Source: Pleurotus djamor (lineage: Eukaryota > Basidiomycota > Agaricomycetes > Agaricales > Pleurotaceae). From it: a stretch of DNA of 64,000 bases. Each line of letters begins with the position of its first letter. Position 1 is the first letter of the stretch. Both the position numbers and the translations under genes were made by a program. The notes under the pieces are model-generated. The model made no database searches, was not told the origin of the DNA, and saw only the letters and a list, made by a program, of their open reading frames with translations. Location of the stretch: assembly GCA_029747585.1 (NCBI GenBank), contig JAPEVF010000119.1, positions 1 through 64,000 on the forward strand. The letters run 5' to 3'. Shown piece by piece: positions 63,000 to 64,000 of this stretch.

Positions 63000-64000
63000 A
63001 TGACCAGCACGCTTCCACCTCTCGTACAGGCGGTCTCTGGAGCGATAGGCAGCGCAACCGCCAACGCGCTCACTTACCCGTTCGATCTGGTTACAACCAG
63101 GTTCCAGCTTCAGCGAGGCGCGAAGAGGGATACCGGGATATTTCATGCATGTCATGTAATATGGGGGATAATACACAGAGACGGGGTCGAAGCCCTGTAT
63201 GATGGTCTATCAGCCGATACCATCGCGACTCTGTTATCCAAGTACGTCTTGAACCAATGTGTCCAAGTCACTGATTACAGTACTGACACAATGGACGATG
63301 CAGCTTCTTCTACTTTTACTTCTACTCATTTCTACGTTCCTTGGTCACTTCACGTCGGCTGAGGCTCAGCCCTTCAGCTTCAAATAAACGCACAAATCGA
63401 CCCCACAAGCCGACGATGATAGAAGAACTCATACTTGGCTTTGTCGCTGGAGTTGCGTCTCGTGCTGTTTCGACGCCACTGAATATCGTCACACTGAGAC
63501 TGCAAACTGAACGCAAGTCGGATGAAGAGGAGGCCGAACGAGGTAAAGAAGATGACTCTGATAGCGACTCCGAGGATGAGGGCCAGGATGACTCAAGTGA
63601 TGACGGTATCAAAGCCGTATTTGCTTCGATCTATCGCGAAGACGGAATAGCCGGTTTTTGGAGAGGTCAGTTAACTTGAGTTATCACCGAGTCTTCTCAT
63701 AAGACATTCGTGCTTCGCACAGAGCTGACGATGTGATCATAGGATTCCGACTCTCCATCCTCCTATCACTAAACCCATCTATTTCTCTCGCTTTATTCCA
63801 ACTTTTCCGCCGAGCAGTCGCCATAAGTCGGCGTAAGCCAGCACCACCCAACCCCTCAGCCAGGGAAGCCTTCATAGGCGGCGCCGTATCCAAATCCATT
63901 GCAGTATCCATCCTCTACCCTCTCCTCTTGGCAAAGACGCGTCTACAAGCTTCGCGTGGATCGTCGTTCAAGCAGGTACTCGTAGACTCTTACACGGGCC
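63000..64000 (+). CDS. Peroxisomal PMP47/ANT1-like mitochondrial-carrier family protein (5' part)
   Basis: A carrier of the mitochondrial carrier family, probably importing ATP or CoA-type cofactors into peroxisomes. The first exon is 63000-63241, the next starts at 63304, and a third starts near 63742. The first repeat has ANALTYPFDLVTTRFQLQR (the PxD motif) and GVEALYDGLSADTIATLLS; the second has EELILGFVAGVASRAVSTPLNIV, where the usual Px[DE] reads PLN; the third begins FIGGAVSKSIAVSILYPLLLAKTRLQ. A loop between repeats 2 and 3 carries a long Asp/Glu/Ser run (63520-63610). The gene is cut by the window end. The N-terminal repeat and FYFYFYSFLR-type segment match PMP47 relatives. Confidence 0.85.

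Overview
The window is nuclear DNA of a filamentous basidiomycete, most likely an Agaricomycete (inference). Genes lie on both strands and are cut by many short GT-AG introns of about 50-60 bases. The gene set is fungal: Golgi Ca2+-ATPase, Cdh1, Oxr1, glucosidase II, a Prm10-type protein, adenylate-forming reductases and MYND-finger proteins. There are no operons or bacterial signals. Ambiguous bases occur through the window, are dense between about 35.87 and 37.68 kb, and several sit directly beside homopolymer runs. A broken frame near one of them may therefore be a sequencing artefact.

Layout from left to right. 0-2.1 kb: no supported gene. 2.1-3.2 kb (+): small RS-domain protein. 3.4-7.2 kb (-): PMR1-type Ca2+/Mn2+ P-type ATPase. 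7.4-11.7 kb (-): two tandem genes of an uncharacterised MYND-finger family. 12.3-13.1 kb (+): small hypothetical protein. 14.0-16.2 kb (-): cytochrome P450. 16.8-17.2 kb (-): small unknown coding-like ORF with an in-frame stop. 17.5-18.9 kb (+): Sld7-like replication protein. 19.2-21.7 kb (+): many-intron MFS transporter. 21.9-25.4 kb (+): two hypothetical proteins. 25.9-29.1 kb (-): glucosidase II alpha subunit. 29.3-34.6 kb (-): an adenylation-carrier-reductase gene with a frameshift, then a tandem paralogue holding only the adenylation domain. 35.4-37.3 kb (+): acidic, Ser/Pro-rich protein in the N-rich tract. 37.7-39.3 kb (-): secreted subtilase. 39.7-41.8 kb (+): Cdh1/Fzr1 APC/C activator. 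42.9-43.5 kb (+): unknown protein. 44.1-47.0 kb (-): secreted 5'-nucleotidase-like metallophosphatase. 48.0-51.1 kb (-): ThrE/Prm10-type membrane protein. 52.4-54.4 kb (-): mitochondrial-type double ABC ATPase. 54.5-58.8 kb (-): two more MYND-family genes. 59.2-61.2 kb (-): Oxr1 TLD protein. 61.3 kb (-): tRNA-Glu with intron. 61.4-62.8 kb (-): 3-hydroxyacyl-CoA dehydrogenase. From 63.0 kb (+): peroxisomal PMP47-like carrier, cut by the window end.

Most genes are unrelated housekeeping functions. Three groups stand out. First, four MYND-finger paralogues lie in two tandem pairs 45 kb apart, all on the minus strand, all with an intron at the same codon inside the first zinc knuckle. Second, the two adenylate-forming genes are a tandem duplication that includes the promoter; one lost its carrier and reductase domains, and the other has a frame break and a replaced reductase lysine. 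Third, the 3-hydroxyacyl-CoA dehydrogenase and the PMP47-like carrier share a 192-base divergent promoter, which suggests joint control of fatty-acid breakdown. The P450 and MFS genes lie 8-15 kb from the reductase with housekeeping genes between them, so a compact biosynthetic cluster is not established.
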